Shown: positions 8,320 to 17,449, counted from the first letter of the stretch. The stretch: DNA of 64,000 nt from Micromonospora citrea (GCF_900090315.1 NZ_FMHZ01000002.1:1404501-1468500), one strand, 5' to 3'. Numbers and translations are program-made. The notes: generated from the sequence alone by a model not told the origin.

Positions 8320-9453
8320 GTGGCAGAGACCGCGACGCAGGTCGAAACGGTGACCGCACCGGCCGGGGGGCCGGGCGCGGCGAAGAGCCGGTCCCGCTGG
8401 CTCTCGCTGGGAGTACGTGTCGTCGTGATCGCGGCGATCGCCGCGGGCATGACCTGGAGCGTCGTCAGTCAGTGGCCGGACGTCCGGCAGACCTGGCTCG
8501 ACCTGGCGTGGCCGTCCGTGGTGCTCGCCGTGCTGGCGGTGCTCGCCGGCATGTTCGCCAACTCGATGGCGTGGCGGGCCGCCGCGGCGGACCTGGAGCA
8601 CCGGGTGTCCGTTCCCGCCGCCCTGCGGATCTGCATGGTCGGGCAGCTCGGCAAGTACATCCCGGGCAGCGTGTGGGCGTACGTCCTGCAGATGGAGCTG
8701 GGCCGGCGGGCCGGCCTGCCGCGCGCGCGGGCCTTCCTGGCCACGCTGGTCGCGCTGGGCCTCGGCGTGGTCGCCGCGCTCGGCGTCGGCCTGCTCAGCC
8801 TGCCCTCCCTGCTCGACGCGACCGCCGAGACCGGGGCCGAGTACGCGGAGCCGGTCCGGGTGGCGCTCTACATCGTCGCCGTGCTGTTCCCGATCGCCCT
8901 GATCTGCGCCATCCCGGCGGTGCTCACCCGGCTGATCCAGCTCACCCTCAAGGTGCTGCGCCGCCCGCCGCTGCAGCACAAGCTGACGCTGCCCGGCGTG
9001 CTGCGGGTGGTCGGCTGGAGCGCCCTGGGCTACACCCTCTTCGGCGTGCACCTGTGGCTGCTGGCCAACGCCCAGGCCGCTCCCGGCCTCGGCGGCCTGC
9101 TGCGCAGCATCGGCTCGTTCGCCATCGCGATGACCGTCGGGATGTTCGCCTTCCTCTCCCCCTCCGGGCTCGGCGTCCGGGAGGCCGTGCTGGTCGCCAC
9201 CATGGCGCCCTTCCTCGTCGACGCCGGCGGCATCGGCGCGGCGACGGGCATCGCGCTCGCCTCGCGGCTGATCTTCACGGTGGCGGACCTGCTCGCCGCC
9301 GGCATCGCCGCCCTGTCCGGGGTGCGGCAGCTCCGCCGGGGGGCACCCACCGACGCGCTCCCCGACGACGGGGACGCGGCCGTGGTGGTCGAGCAGGTTC
9401 CCGCGCCCCGCTCCGGCGCCGATCAGGCCGCCGCGCCGGTCACCACCCGCTGA
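8320..9453 (+). CDS. LPG-synthase-TM/flippase-like membrane protein
   Basis: This 377-residue polytopic protein matches the membrane half of lysylphosphatidylglycerol synthase (the UPF0104/LPG_synthase_TM group). It has the GQLGKYIPGSVWAY motif near residue 108 and the LSPSGLGVREA motif near 282. It lacks the soluble aminoacyltransferase domain, so it is not a full MprF. Stand-alone members often sit in glycopolymer loci and are thought to move lipid-linked substrates. The GTG start follows a GGAGGCAGGA Shine-Dalgarno. The C-terminal 40 residues are hydrophilic and low-complexity. Position amid sugar-nucleotide and polymerase genes fits a role in surface polymer lipid handling, which is inference. 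Confidence 0.78.
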   Translation: MAETATQVETVTAPAGGPGAAKSRSRWLSLGVRVVVIAAIAAGMTWSVVSQWPDVRQTWLDLAWPSVVLAVLAVLAGMFANSMAWRAAAADLEHRVSVPAALRICMVGQLGKYIPGSVWAYVLQMELGRRAGLPRARAFLATLVALGLGVVAALGVGLLSLPSLLDATAETGAEYAEPVRVALYIVAVLFPIALICAIPAVLTRLIQLTLKVLRRPPLQHKLTLPGVLRVVGWSALGYTLFGVHLWLLANAQAAPGLGGLLRSIGSFAIAMTVGMFAFLSPSGLGVREAVLVATMAPFLVDAGGIGAATGIALASRLIFTVADLLAAGIAALSGVRQLRRGAPTDALPDDGDAAVVVEQVPAPRSGADQAAAPVTTR

Positions 9454-9659
9454 TCCCTCCCGCCCGGACGGCGACCCACCGCCCCCGGGCCCCGCTCACC
9501 CGGCCACGGCCCGCGCCGGACGGTGGCCCCGAGGGTGTCTCGAGGGCCCTGGCCGGACCGGCGGGCGTCACCCGGCAGCGACGGCCACACCGACCGCCGC
9601 GCCGTCGCCGGCCGTGCCCCGGCCCCCCGAACGCCCGGCGCGGGCAACCCACGAAACGA

Positions 9660-9695
9660 CGGCGCCCCCGACCACGTCTCTGGTCGGGGGCGCCG
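9660..9695. terminator. Bidirectional hairpin terminator
   Basis: A perfect 15-bp inverted repeat (9660-9674 and 9681-9695) with a six-base loop sits between the convergent flippase-like and GT4 genes. The rest of 9454-9659 holds no recognisable gene. Confidence 0.82.
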
Positions 9696-9710
9696 TCGTC
9701 GGGCGTACGG

Positions 9711-10898
9711 TCAGCGGCGGCGGCCGGCCGCCATCTCGCCGAGCACATCCAGGTGCCGGTGGAGCACCCGGTCGAGGCTGAAGCGTTCCCGGATGAGCGC
9801 CTGGCCGTTGACGCCGATCTGCTTGGCCAGGGCCGGATCGGTCAGCGCGGCGATCAGCCGCTCGGCCAGGCCCGACACGTCGCCGGGCCGGCAGAGCAGG
9901 ACGTTCTCGCCGTCGCGCAGCGAGATGCCGGGGAAGTTGTCCGCCCGCGCGGGCGCCACCACCGGCACGCCCGCCGCCATCGCCTCCAGCGTCGCCGTGC
10001 CGAGGCCGAGCCCCTGCTCGTGCGACTCCACCGTCGCGGCGGCCAGGTAGTCGGGGATCTCGCTCTTGGGCACCTTGCCGGCCGCGATGACGGCGTGCTC
10101 GACGCCGAGCGCGCGGGCCCGCTCCGCGAAGACCCCGTAGTAGACCTGGCCGCAGACGAGCAGCTTCGCGTCGGGCACCCTGGCCAGCACCGCGGGCAGC
10201 GCCTCGACCAGCGCGACCCGGTCACGCAGCGGGATCACGTGCCCCACCGACAGGATCACCGGCGAGGTGCCCAGGTCGTGGCGCTCACGGACCCGCTGGG
10301 CGTTGCCGCCGACCACCCAGTCCGGGTCCACCCCGACCGGGATCGGCACCAGGCCCGAGTACGCGCCCCGGTAGCGGGCCTCGATGTACTCCTGCATGAG
10401 CACGTCCATCACCACGAGCCGCGGCCTGGACCGCCGCATGAACGGCTTGACCATGGTCGCGTCCAGCCCGCGGAACACCTTGGCGTAGCGGGCCTGCGGG
10501 TTCTCCAGCCGGGTGTGGATGGACAGCAGCACCGGCACCCCGCGCTTGCGCGCGTAGAGCGCGGTCGCCCAGGTCAGGTCGAAGAACTGACCGTGCTGGT
10601 GGATGACGTCCGGCCGGAACTCGTCGAGCAGCTTGCGGACGTGGCGCAGCAGGGTGGGCCGGCTGGTGAACGAGATGTCGAAGCTCACGGCCAGCCGGGT
10701 CTGCGGCAGCATCCACGCCGGGAGCCGGACGATGCGCAGCCCGTCGCGCTCCTCGATCGCCGGGGCGTCCTGGTAGGCGGCCGTGAGCACCAGGACGTCG
10801 TGCCCCTCGGCGGCGTAGCCCTTGGCGAGCGACTCGGACAGGTGTGAGCTTCCGCCCGCGCGCGGCGGGAAGAAGTTGTTGACGACAGCGATACGCAC
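9711..10898 (-). CDS. Family 4 (GT-B) glycosyltransferase
   Basis: A retaining GT4-type glycosyltransferase. The N-terminal motif FFPPRAGGSSH, the IHQHG segment near residue 85, and the C-terminal EQGLG...LEAMAAGVPVVA motif (E-x7-E type) near 300-325 are diagnostic. It probably transfers a sugar from a nucleotide donor to a lipid-linked glycan on the cytoplasmic face. The GTG at 10898 is preferred: it has AGGAG ten bases upstream and does not overlap the acyltransferase gene ending at 10912. A GTG at 10943 would add 15 residues. It is last in a four-gene operon with an aminotransferase, an epimerase and an acyltransferase, so its donor may be the amino sugar those genes make. Confidence 0.87.
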   Translation of the reverse strand: MRIAVVNNFFPPRAGGSSHLSESLAKGYAAEGHDVLVLTAAYQDAPAIEERDGLRIVRLPAWMLPQTRLAVSFDISFTSRPTLLRHVRKLLDEFRPDVIHQHGQFFDLTWATALYARKRGVPVLLSIHTRLENPQARYAKVFRGLDATMVKPFMRRSRPRLVVMDVLMQEYIEARYRGAYSGLVPIPVGVDPDWVVGGNAQRVRERHDLGTSPVILSVGHVIPLRDRVALVEALPAVLARVPDAKLLVCGQVYYGVFAERARALGVEHAVIAAGKVPKSEIPDYLAAATVESHEQGLGLGTATLEAMAAGVPVVAPARADNFPGISLRDGENVLLCRPGDVSGLAERLIAALTDPALAKQIGVNGQALIRERFSLDRVLHRHLDVLGEMAAGRRR

Positions 10899-10911
10899 GG
10901 GAGGGGTACTC

Positions 10912-11379
10912 CTAGCTATCCGCGACAGGGACGAACCGGACATCGCCGCCGTCCAACTCGACTGTGGAGACCACCCGAGCCGGGACGCCCGTCACGACCG
11001 CCCCCGGTGGCACGTCCTTGGTGACCACGGCGCCCGCGCCGACGACCGCGCCGTCACCGATGGTGACGCCCATCATCACGGTCGCGTTCGCCCCGATGAA
11101 CACCCGGTCGCCGATCACCACCGGCGCCCGGTCCACCGAAGCATGGGCACGGCCCGACACGCAACGCCGCGCCGTGGAGTGGGTGTAGATCTGCGCGCCG
11201 CAACTGATGTCGCAGCCGGCGCCGATGGTCAGCCCGCCGGAGCCGTCGATGACGGTGAACGCGCCGATCCACGTCCCGGCGCCGATCACCGGCTCGCCGA
11301 TGACCCAGGCGTGTGGGTTGTACGGGTTCGCCGGGAGCCCGTGCGACGACGGGCCCCCGGCGGACGGCGGCTGGGTCAC
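10912..11379 (-). CDS. Hexapeptide-repeat sugar O/N-acyltransferase
   Basis: A 155-residue left-handed beta-helix acyltransferase with hexapeptide turns from about residue 25 to 130. It has the family's IYTHS segment, whose histidine is the likely catalytic base, and the [11 protein letters not shown]...GVPAR end. It would transfer an acetyl group to a nucleotide-linked amino sugar. The GTG start overlaps the upstream epimerase stop by four bases (GTGA), which fixes the start. The operon (aminotransferase, epimerase, acyltransferase, GT4) suggests it acylates the amine installed by the aminotransferase. The exact acceptor cannot be told from sequence. Confidence 0.8.
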   Translation of the reverse strand: MTQPPSAGGPSSHGLPANPYNPHAWVIGEPVIGAGTWIGAFTVIDGSGGLTIGAGCDISCGAQIYTHSTARRCVSGRAHASVDRAPVVIGDRVFIGANATVMMGVTIGDGAVVGAGAVVTKDVPPGAVVTGVPARVVSTVELDGGDVRFVPVADS

Positions 11380-12308
11380 GCGACCTCGGTCTTGATGAGG
11401 TCGGTCATGCCGTCCTCGACCGCGATGGTCGGCTCCCACCCGAGCACCTCGCGGGCCCGGGTGATGTCGGCCGCGCGACGGCTGACCAGCACCTCACGCG
11501 GGTTGAACTGCGGCTGCACGTCCACGCCGACGGCCTTGATCAGGATCTCGGCCAGGGTGGCGATCGAGGTGTCGATGCCGGTGCCGATGTTGACCGGCAC
11601 GTTGCCCTGCTCGGCCTCCATCGCGGCGACCACGGAGCGGGCGATGTCGTGGACGTGGATGAAGTCCATCGACTGCTCGCCCTTGCCGTCGATGACCGGC
11701 GGCTCGCCGTTCTTCAACCGCTTGACGAAGTGGTTGATCACCGAGGTGTAGTAGGCGGTCGGCTTCTGGCCCGGGCCGTAGACGTTGAAGAACCGCAGGG
11801 CGATCCAGTTCAGGCCCTTGCTGCGCTGGTAGAAGCCGAGCAGGTCCTCGCCGGCCCGCTTCGAGATGCAGTACGGGGTGAGCGGGTCGAGCCGGTCGTC
11901 CTCGTGCATCGGCAGCTTCTTCGGGTCACCGTAGACCGACGCCGACGACGCGAAGACCAGCCGCTTGACGCCGTGGTCGGCGGCGGCGGCGAAGACGTTG
12001 TGGTTGCCGACCATGTTGATGTCGATCGACTCGTACGGGTCGGCCTGGCTCTTGTTGATCGAGACAGCCGCGAGGTGGATCACGTGGTCGCAGCCCTTCA
12101 TGGCCGCGTGCACGGCGCCGCCGTAGCGGACGTCCTGGTCGATCAGCTCGACGTCGCCGGTGGCCACCAGCTCCGCGACGCGGTCCCGGTCACCGCGGAA
12201 CATGTTGTCGAAGATGCGGACCTTGTAGCCCTTCTCCAACAGCATCGGCACCACGTGCAGGCCGATGAAACCCGCGCCTCCGGTGATGAAGACGGTCTGC
12301 TTCGACAT
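11376..12308 (-). CDS. NAD-dependent epimerase/dehydratase (extended SDR)
   Basis: A 310-residue extended SDR of the UDP-sugar 4-epimerase/4,6-dehydratase superfamily. The TGGAGFIG nucleotide-binding motif is at residues 9-16, the SSASVYG serine motif near 122, and the catalytic YCISK (Y-x-x-x-K) near 147. FFNVYGPGQ near 167 is also typical. It probably epimerises or dehydrates an NDP-hexose, supplying the keto sugar for the aminotransferase encoded just upstream at 12333. The ATG is preceded by a plausible AGGA about ten bases upstream. The specific sugar is unknown; UDP-glucose or GlcNAc 4-epimerase-like enzymes are the closest by pattern. Confidence 0.82.
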   Translation of the reverse strand: MSKQTVFITGGAGFIGLHVVPMLLEKGYKVRIFDNMFRGDRDRVAELVATGDVELIDQDVRYGGAVHAAMKGCDHVIHLAAVSINKSQADPYESIDINMVGNHNVFAAAADHGVKRLVFASSASVYGDPKKLPMHEDDRLDPLTPYCISKRAGEDLLGFYQRSKGLNWIALRFFNVYGPGQKPTAYYTSVINHFVKRLKNGEPPVIDGKGEQSMDFIHVHDIARSVVAAMEAEQGNVPVNIGTGIDTSIATLAEILIKAVGVDVQPQFNPREVLVSRRAADITRAREVLGWEPTIAVEDGMTDLIKTEVA

Positions 12309-12332
12309 GGCGGAGCGTGTCCTTCCTGGGGG

Positions 12333-13472
12333 TCAGCGGCTGGTGGCCGCGGTGTTGACGACGTCTACCAGCGCGGCCGCGACGGTCTCGACCTGGTCGT
12401 CGGTGAGGTTGGCGTGCATCGGGATGGCCAGGTGCCGGGCGAACAGGTCCGCCGAGACCGGGCAGGGCGTGGTCTGGCCGTAGAGCGGCTGGACGTGCGA
12501 GGCGTACGTGCCGAAGGTGCACTGCACGCCGCGCTGCCGCAACTCCAGCGCCACCGCGCCCCGGTCGACCGAGGGGTCGAGCGTGACGACGTACGACTGC
12601 CAGGGGTGCTCGCGGTCCGGCGCCTCGTACGGGGTGGTGATCAGCTCGTGGTCCTTGAGCAGCTCGCCGTAGCGGGCCGCGGTGCGGCGCTTCGCGGCCA
12701 GCAGGTCCGGCAGCCGGTCGAGCTGGGCGAGCATGATCGCCGCGGAGATGTCGGAGAGCCGGTAGTTGTAGCCCAGCTCGGTGAAGGTCGGGATCGGCAG
12801 GTGCGACAGCTCGGCGCGGGTGAGCGCCCCCTCCACCCCGTACGTGTGCAGCTTGCGGGCGTGCGCGGCGAGGTCGTCGCGGTCGGTGACGTAGGCCCCG
12901 CCCTCGCCGGCGGTGATGCCCTTGCGGCCGTGGAAGCTGAAGGTGGCGACGTCGGCGAGGCTGCCGGCCGGCCGGCCCTTGTAGGTGGCGCCGGCGGAGC
13001 AGGCGGCGTCCTCGACGAGGAACAGGCCGTGCTTGTCGGCGATGGCGCGCAGCTCGTCGTAGTCGGCGGGCTGCCCGAACGCGTCGACGGCGATGATGCC
13101 GACGGTGCGCGGCGTGACAGCGGCCTCGACGGCGGCCGGGTCGACCGTCCAGGTGTCCGGGCGCACGTCGGCGAAGACCGGCTTGGCGCCGGTCCACATC
13201 ACGGAGTGCCCGGTGGCCGGGAAGGTGTAGTCGCCGACGATGACCTCGTCGCCCGGCTTGACACCGAGCGTGAGCAGCGCGAGGTGCAGCGCCGAGCCGC
13301 AGTTGCTGGTGGCGAGGGCGTGCCGGGTGCCGACGGTGGCGGCGAAGCGCTCCTCGAAGCGGCGGCAGGTGGGCCCGGAGCCGGCGAGCCAGCCCGAGGC
13401 GAAGACCTCGGCGATGGCGGCGAGCTCGGCTTCGCCGACCGTGGGCTGGCCGAGCGCGATGACCTCAGACAT
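12333..13472 (-). CDS. DegT/DnrJ/EryC1/StrS sugar aminotransferase (second)
   Basis: A PLP-dependent aminotransferase (379 aa) of normal family length, distinct from the copies at 7004 and 35683. It has the SNCGSAL cofactor loop near residue 60, VEDAACS near 155, and the Schiff-base lysine in HGRKGITAGEGG near 184. The ATG at 13472 begins the family's typical N-terminus; the long open frame upstream is antisense to lhgO and is not coding. A candidate -10 (TAGACT) lies about 30 bases upstream. It is the first gene of the leftward operon with the epimerase, acyltransferase and GT4, which together would make, acylate and transfer an amino sugar. Confidence 0.85.
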   Translation of the reverse strand: MSEVIALGQPTVGEAELAAIAEVFASGWLAGSGPTCRRFEERFAATVGTRHALATSNCGSALHLALLTLGVKPGDEVIVGDYTFPATGHSVMWTGAKPVFADVRPDTWTVDPAAVEAAVTPRTVGIIAVDAFGQPADYDELRAIADKHGLFLVEDAACSAGATYKGRPAGSLADVATFSFHGRKGITAGEGGAYVTDRDDLAAHARKLHTYGVEGALTRAELSHLPIPTFTELGYNYRLSDISAAIMLAQLDRLPDLLAAKRRTAARYGELLKDHELITTPYEAPDREHPWQSYVVTLDPSVDRGAVALELRQRGVQCTFGTYASHVQPLYGQTTPCPVSADLFARHLAIPMHANLTDDQVETVAAALVDVVNTAATSR

Positions 13473-13500
13473 GTGACCCCCAGAGTGATGGACCCGGAGC

Positions 13501-13506
13501 AGTCTA
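13501..13506 (-). promoter_or_regulatory. Candidate -10 box TAGACT
   Basis: TAGACT on the minus strand lies about 30 bases upstream of the aminotransferase ATG, in the 117-bp spacer divergent from lhgO. The -35 is not clear. Confidence 0.35.
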
Positions 13507-13589
13507 GGCCAACCGGGCGGGTCGTCCGCGAGTCGGGCGCGCGGGTGCGTGTGGTTACCATCGGTCGCGGCGTCGGCAGGGGAGATGAG

Positions 13590-14786
13590 ATGACCAGGTT
13601 CGTGGTGGTGGGTGGCGGCATCGTCGGGCTCGCGGTGGCACACCGGCTGATGACCGACCGGCCCGGGGACCAGGTCACCGTGCTGGAGAAGGAGGCCGGC
13701 TGGGCGGCCCACCAGACGGGCCACAACTCCGGCGTCATCCACGCCGGCGTCTACTACAAGCCGGGCAGCCTGAAGGCCACCATGTGCAAGGCCGGCAGCG
13801 CGTCGATGGTCGAGTTCTGCGAGCGGCACGGGATCGCGTACGACATCTGCGGGAAGCTGATCGTCGCCACCGACGCCGCGGAGCTGCCCCGGCTGCACGA
13901 CCTGCACCAGCGGGCCCTCGCCAACGGCCTGCCGGTGCGGCTGATCGAGGCCGCCGAGGCCGCCGAGCACGAGCCGCACGTGGCGGCCGTCGCCGCGCTG
14001 CACGTCGCCTCGACCGGCATCGTCGACTTCGGGGCGGTCTGCCGCAAGCTGGCCGAACTGCTCGCGGCGGGCGGCGCGGACCTGCGGACGGAGACCGAGG
14101 TCACGGCCGTGTCCACCCGACCGGAGGGCGTGGTGGTGAGCACCACCCGGGGCGAGGTGGTCGCCGACGTCCTGGTCAACTGCGCCGGCCTGCACGCCGA
14201 CCGGATCTCCCGGCTGGCCGGGGTGCCGACGCCGGTGCGGATCGTGCCGTTCCGCGGCGAGTACTACGAGCTGGTGCCGCAGCGGCAGGGCCTGGTGCGG
14301 GGCCTGATCTATCCGGTGCCGGACCCGCAGTTCCCGTTCCTCGGGGTGCACCTGACCAAGATGATCGACGGCAGCGTGCACGCCGGCCCGAACGCGGTGC
14401 TGGCGACCGCCCGGGAGGGCTACTCCTGGGGCCGGATCAGCCCCCGCGACATCTGGGACGAGCTGACCTACCGGGGCCTGTGGGCGCTGGGCCGCCGCCA
14501 CTACCGCTACGGGCTGACCGAGGTGGCCCGGTCGCTGTCGAAGAAGCGGTTCGCCGCGAGCCTGGCCCGGCTGGTGCCGGAGCTGACCCCGGCCGACATC
14601 GTGCGGGCCGGCGCCGGCGTCCGCGCCCAGGCGATCCTGCCCGACGGCGGCCTGGTCGACGACTTCCTGATCGTCGAGGCGGACCGGCAGGTGCACGTGC
14701 TGAACGCGCCCTCCCCCGCCGCGACCAGCTCGCTGGAGATCGCCCGGCACATCGTCTCCCGGCTCCCGGTCGACGCGCCGCGCTGA
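13590..14786 (+). CDS. lhgO: L-2-hydroxyglutarate oxidase
   Basis: A 398-residue FAD-dependent oxidoreductase of the DAO family, closest to LhgO/YgaF, which oxidises L-2-hydroxyglutarate to 2-oxoglutarate. The GGGIVGLA dinucleotide motif lies at residues 8-15. The family signature HQTGHNSGVIHAG near residue 48 and YYKPGSLKA near 62 are characteristic, and the C-terminal AGVRAQAI region fits. The ATG at 13590 follows GGGGAGATGAG. It is a housekeeping metabolic gene with no evident link to the sugar genes; it is divergent from the aminotransferase operon and convergent with the TetR gene. Confidence 0.9.
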   Translation: MTRFVVVGGGIVGLAVAHRLMTDRPGDQVTVLEKEAGWAAHQTGHNSGVIHAGVYYKPGSLKATMCKAGSASMVEFCERHGIAYDICGKLIVATDAAELPRLHDLHQRALANGLPVRLIEAAEAAEHEPHVAAVAALHVASTGIVDFGAVCRKLAELLAAGGADLRTETEVTAVSTRPEGVVVSTTRGEVVADVLVNCAGLHADRISRLAGVPTPVRIVPFRGEYYELVPQRQGLVRGLIYPVPDPQFPFLGVHLTKMIDGSVHAGPNAVLATAREGYSWGRISPRDIWDELTYRGLWALGRRHYRYGLTEVARSLSKKRFAASLARLVPELTPADIVRAGAGVRAQAILPDGGLVDDFLIVEADRQVHVLNAPSPAATSSLEIARHIVSRLPVDAPR

Positions 14787-14793
14787 CCTCCTA

Positions 14794-14830
14794 CGCGCCG
14801 GCCGGGCCCGGCGGCGCCCCGGCCGGCGCG
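14794..14830. terminator. Bidirectional hairpin terminator
   Basis: 13-bp perfect arms (14794-14806 and 14818-14830) with an 11-base loop, just after the lhgO stop and before the convergent TetR gene. Confidence 0.7.
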
Positions 14831-14933
14831 GTCCACCCGGCTGCTCGTCCACCCGGCACCACAGCCCGGCGGGCGGCCGGACGTGACACCGCCCGGCGTG
14901 CGGTCGGTCAGCCGGCGGGCGGCTGGCGGGCGG

Positions 14934-15575
14934 TCAGGCGGGCGTGACGTCCGCCGCGCGGGGGCGGGGCACGGCGGCGCCCGCGCCGAGCCCGGTGGCC
15001 ACCGCCTCGACCAGCGTGTCCAGGTACGCGTCGGTCAGCGGCGTCCGGGCGATCGCCAGGCGCCAGTAGAGCGGGCCGACGATCAGGTCGACGGCCGCCT
15101 CGGGGTCGGTGTCGGGCGGCAGCTCGCCGCGCTGCACGGCGCGGCCGATCAGCCGGCCGCCGATCTCCTGCTGCCGGGCCCGCAGCACCTGCTGCAGGGT
15201 CTGGTCGATGGTCGGGTTGCGGGCGGCCTCGGCGAGCAGGTCGGGGATGATCTGCGAGGCAAGCGGGTGGCGCAGCGCGTGCGCCACCACCTGGAAGAGC
15301 AGTTGGAGGTCGCCGCGCAGGGTGCCGGTGTCCAGCGCCGGCAGCTTGCCGGTGGCCGCCGCGGCGACGATCTCCAGCACGAGTTCCAGCTTCGAGCTCC
15401 AGCGGCGGTAGATGGCGGTCTTGCTCACCCCGGCCCGCCGGGCCACCGCCTCGATCGAGAGCCGGCCGTAGCCGACGGCGGCGAGCTCCTGCATCAGCGC
15501 GCGGCGGATCGCGGTGGTGATGTCGTCCCGCAGCACCGCCGCGCCGGCCGGCGCCCGCCTCTTCCCGGTCGTCAC
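14934..15575 (-). CDS. TetR family transcriptional regulator
   Basis: A TetR-type repressor (213 aa from this start). The helix-turn-helix is near residues 35-60 (SIEAVARRAGVSKTAIYRRW), followed by an alpha-helical ligand domain of the TetR C-terminal type. The GTG at 15575 is preferred over a TTG at 15617 because the latter would place the coding start inside a 6-bp-arm inverted repeat at 15613-15633 that looks like the operator. It is divergent from the ABC exporter genes at 15742 and probably controls them and itself. The ligand is unknown. Confidence 0.85.
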   Translation of the reverse strand: MTTGKRRAPAGAAVLRDDITTAIRRALMQELAAVGYGRLSIEAVARRAGVSKTAIYRRWSSKLELVLEIVAAAATGKLPALDTGTLRGDLQLLFQVVAHALRHPLASQIIPDLLAEAARNPTIDQTLQQVLRARQQEIGGRLIGRAVQRGELPPDTDPEAAVDLIVGPLYWRLAIARTPLTDAYLDTLVEAVATGLGAGAAVPRPRAADVTPA

Positions 15576-15612
15576 CTGGAGCTCGTCTCGGCTGTCACGA
15601 GGAACAATGTAG

Positions 15613-15633
15613 CGCAACGACGGTACGGTTGCG
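15613..15633. promoter_or_regulatory. Candidate TetR operator (inverted repeat)
   Basis: CGCAAC at 15613-15618 and its reverse complement GTTGCG at 15628-15633 are separated by nine bases, a 21-bp site typical of TetR repressors. It lies in the divergent spacer between the TetR gene and the ABC permease gene. Confidence 0.5.
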
Positions 15634-15741
15634 TCCCGACGTGTTTCGGACTACTGTCCACGCAGCGGCGAGGCGGCGCTCCACGCTCGGTTCCATCGTC
15701 GCGCCTCACCCGTCGTCACGAAAGATCGGAGCGGCCATCCC

Positions 15742-16638
15742 ATGGCCAACACCGCGCTGGCCGATCCCGACTCCGGTCTGTCCCAGGCGCAACTGGCCGC
15801 CCGGTACGGACTCCGGGTCGCGGGCGAGCGGCCACCACTGGGCGAGTACGCCCGGCGGCTCTGGCGCTACCGGCACTTCATCGCCTCGTACGCCAACGCG
15901 AAGCTGGTCGCCTCGTTCAGCAACGCCCGACTCGGGCAGCTGTGGCAGGTGCTCACCCCGCTGACCAACGCGGCGGTCTACTACCTGATCTTCGGCGTGG
16001 TGCTGAAGCAGGACAGCATCCCGAACTTCATCGCGTACCTCTGCACGGGTCTGTTCATCTTCAACTTCACCCAGACCGCGGTGCAGAGCGGCACCCAGTC
16101 GATCACCGGCAACCTGGGCCTGATCCGGGCGCTGCACTTCCCCCGGGCCTGCCTGCCGCTGGCCGTCACGGTCACCCAGTTCCAGCAGCTCCTCGGCTCG
16201 ATGGTGGTGCTCGTCGCCATCGTGCTGGTGACCGGCGAGCCGATCACCTTCGCCTGGCTGCTGCTGGTCCCGGCGATCCTGCTCCAGGCGGTCTTCAACG
16301 CCGGGCTGACCATGACGGTGGCCCGGATGGGCGCGAAGCTGGCCGACCTCAAGCAGGTCATGCCCTTCGTCCTGCGCACCTGGATGTACGGCTCCGGCGT
16401 GCTCTACAGCGTGGCGCTGTTCGAGGAGCAGCTGCCCGCGTGGGCGTCCCGGCTGGTCGAGTTCAACCCCGCGCTGGTCTACATCGAGCTGGCCCGGGTC
16501 GCGCTGCTGGAGCAGGCGCCGCTGCTCAGCTCCTCCCTGCTCCAGCTCTGGCTGGCCGCGGTGGGCTGGGCGATCGTGATGGGCGTCGGGGGTTTCATCT
16601 ACTTCTGGCGGGGCGAACAGGAGTACGGCCGTGGCTGA
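15742..16638 (+). CDS. ABC-2 type polysaccharide/teichoic acid export permease (TagG/Wzm-like)
   Basis: A 298-residue permease with six predicted membrane helices after a hydrophilic N-terminal segment of about 60 residues. The pattern FSNARLGQLWQVLTPL before the first helix is typical of Wzm/TagG. With the ATPase at 16631 it would export an undecaprenyl-linked polymer across the membrane. The two genes overlap by eight bases. Genes for an alditol-nucleotide synthase and a TagF-like polymerase follow directly, so the likely cargo is a teichoic-acid-like chain. Expression is probably controlled by the divergent TetR gene. Confidence 0.88.
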   Translation: MANTALADPDSGLSQAQLAARYGLRVAGERPPLGEYARRLWRYRHFIASYANAKLVASFSNARLGQLWQVLTPLTNAAVYYLIFGVVLKQDSIPNFIAYLCTGLFIFNFTQTAVQSGTQSITGNLGLIRALHFPRACLPLAVTVTQFQQLLGSMVVLVAIVLVTGEPITFAWLLLVPAILLQAVFNAGLTMTVARMGAKLADLKQVMPFVLRTWMYGSGVLYSVALFEEQLPAWASRLVEFNPALVYIELARVALLEQAPLLSSSLLQLWLAAVGWAIVMGVGGFIYFWRGEQEYGRG

Positions 16639-17449
16639 GCAGTTCGAGTCGTCCAACGACGTGACGGTGACGCTGCCCCGGATCCAGGAGCGGGTCCCGA
16701 CCGTGGTGGTCGACGACGCGCACGTGATCTACCGGGTGCACAAGGGCGGCGGCGGGGGCGGCGGCCCGGTCGGCGCGCTCAAGCGGATGGTCAGCCGCAC
16801 CTCGGCGCCGAACATCCGCGAGGTGCACGCGGTCAAGGGGGTCAGCTTCACCGCGTACCGGGGCGAGGCGATCGGGCTGATCGGCAGCAACGGCTCCGGC
16901 AAGTCGACCATGCTGCGGGCCATCGCCGGCCTGCTGCCGGTCAACCGCGGCGCGGTCTACACCCAGGGGCAGCCCTCGCTGCTCGGCGTGAACGCCGCCC
17001 TGCTCAACGACCTGTCCGGCGAGCGCAACGTGGTGCTGGGCTGCCTGGCCATGGGGATGCCGCCGGAGGAGGTGCAGCGGCAGACCCCGGAGATCATCGA
17101 GTTCTCCGGGATCAACCAGCGGGGCGACTTCGCCTCGCTGCCGATGCGCACCTACTCCTCCGGCATGGCGGCCCGGCTGCGCTTCTCCATCGCCGCCGCG
17201 AAGAAGCACGACGTGCTGCTCATCGACGAGGCCCTCGCCACCGGCGACAAGGGCTTCCGCAAGCGCAGCGAGCAGCGGGTGCGGGAGCTGCGGGAGAGCG
17301 CCGGCACGGTGTTCCTCGTCAGCCACCAGCTCTCCTCGATCAGGGACACCTGCGAGCGGACGATCTGGCTGGAATCGGGCGTCCTGCGGATGGACGGGCC
17401 GACCGACGAGGTGCTGCGGGCGTACGAGGCGTTCGCCAACGGCAAGTAG
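16631..17449 (+). CDS. ABC exporter ATPase (TagH/Wzt-like)
   Basis: A 272-residue ATP-binding subunit. Walker A is GSNGSGKST near residue 84, the signature motif YSSGMAARL near 176, and Walker B LLIDEALATGD near 196, with the H-loop in VSHQLSS near 234. There is a glycine stretch after VHKGG at the N-terminus. It ends soon after the nucleotide-binding domain, so it lacks the C-terminal carbohydrate-binding domain of O-antigen Wzt proteins and is more like TagH. It overlaps the permease gene by eight bases. Substrate specificity is inferred from the teichoic-acid-type neighbours. Confidence 0.9.
   Translation: MAEQFESSNDVTVTLPRIQERVPTVVVDDAHVIYRVHKGGGGGGGPVGALKRMVSRTSAPNIREVHAVKGVSFTAYRGEAIGLIGSNGSGKSTMLRAIAGLLPVNRGAVYTQGQPSLLGVNAALLNDLSGERNVVLGCLAMGMPPEEVQRQTPEIIEFSGINQRGDFASLPMRTYSSGMAARLRFSIAAAKKHDVLLIDEALATGDKGFRKRSEQRVRELRESAGTVFLVSHQLSSIRDTCERTIWLESGVLRMDGPTDEVLRAYEAFANGK

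Noticed and set aside
8320..9453. Full MprF lysylphosphatidylglycerol synthase
   Set aside because: Only the membrane domain is present; the soluble aminoacyltransferase domain is missing.
11313..13589. Very long open frame on the + strand upstream of lhgO
   Set aside because: It is antisense to a clear operon of epimerase and aminotransferase genes, has biased Arg/Gly/Val/Asp composition, and arises from high GC. Only the part from 13590 is real.
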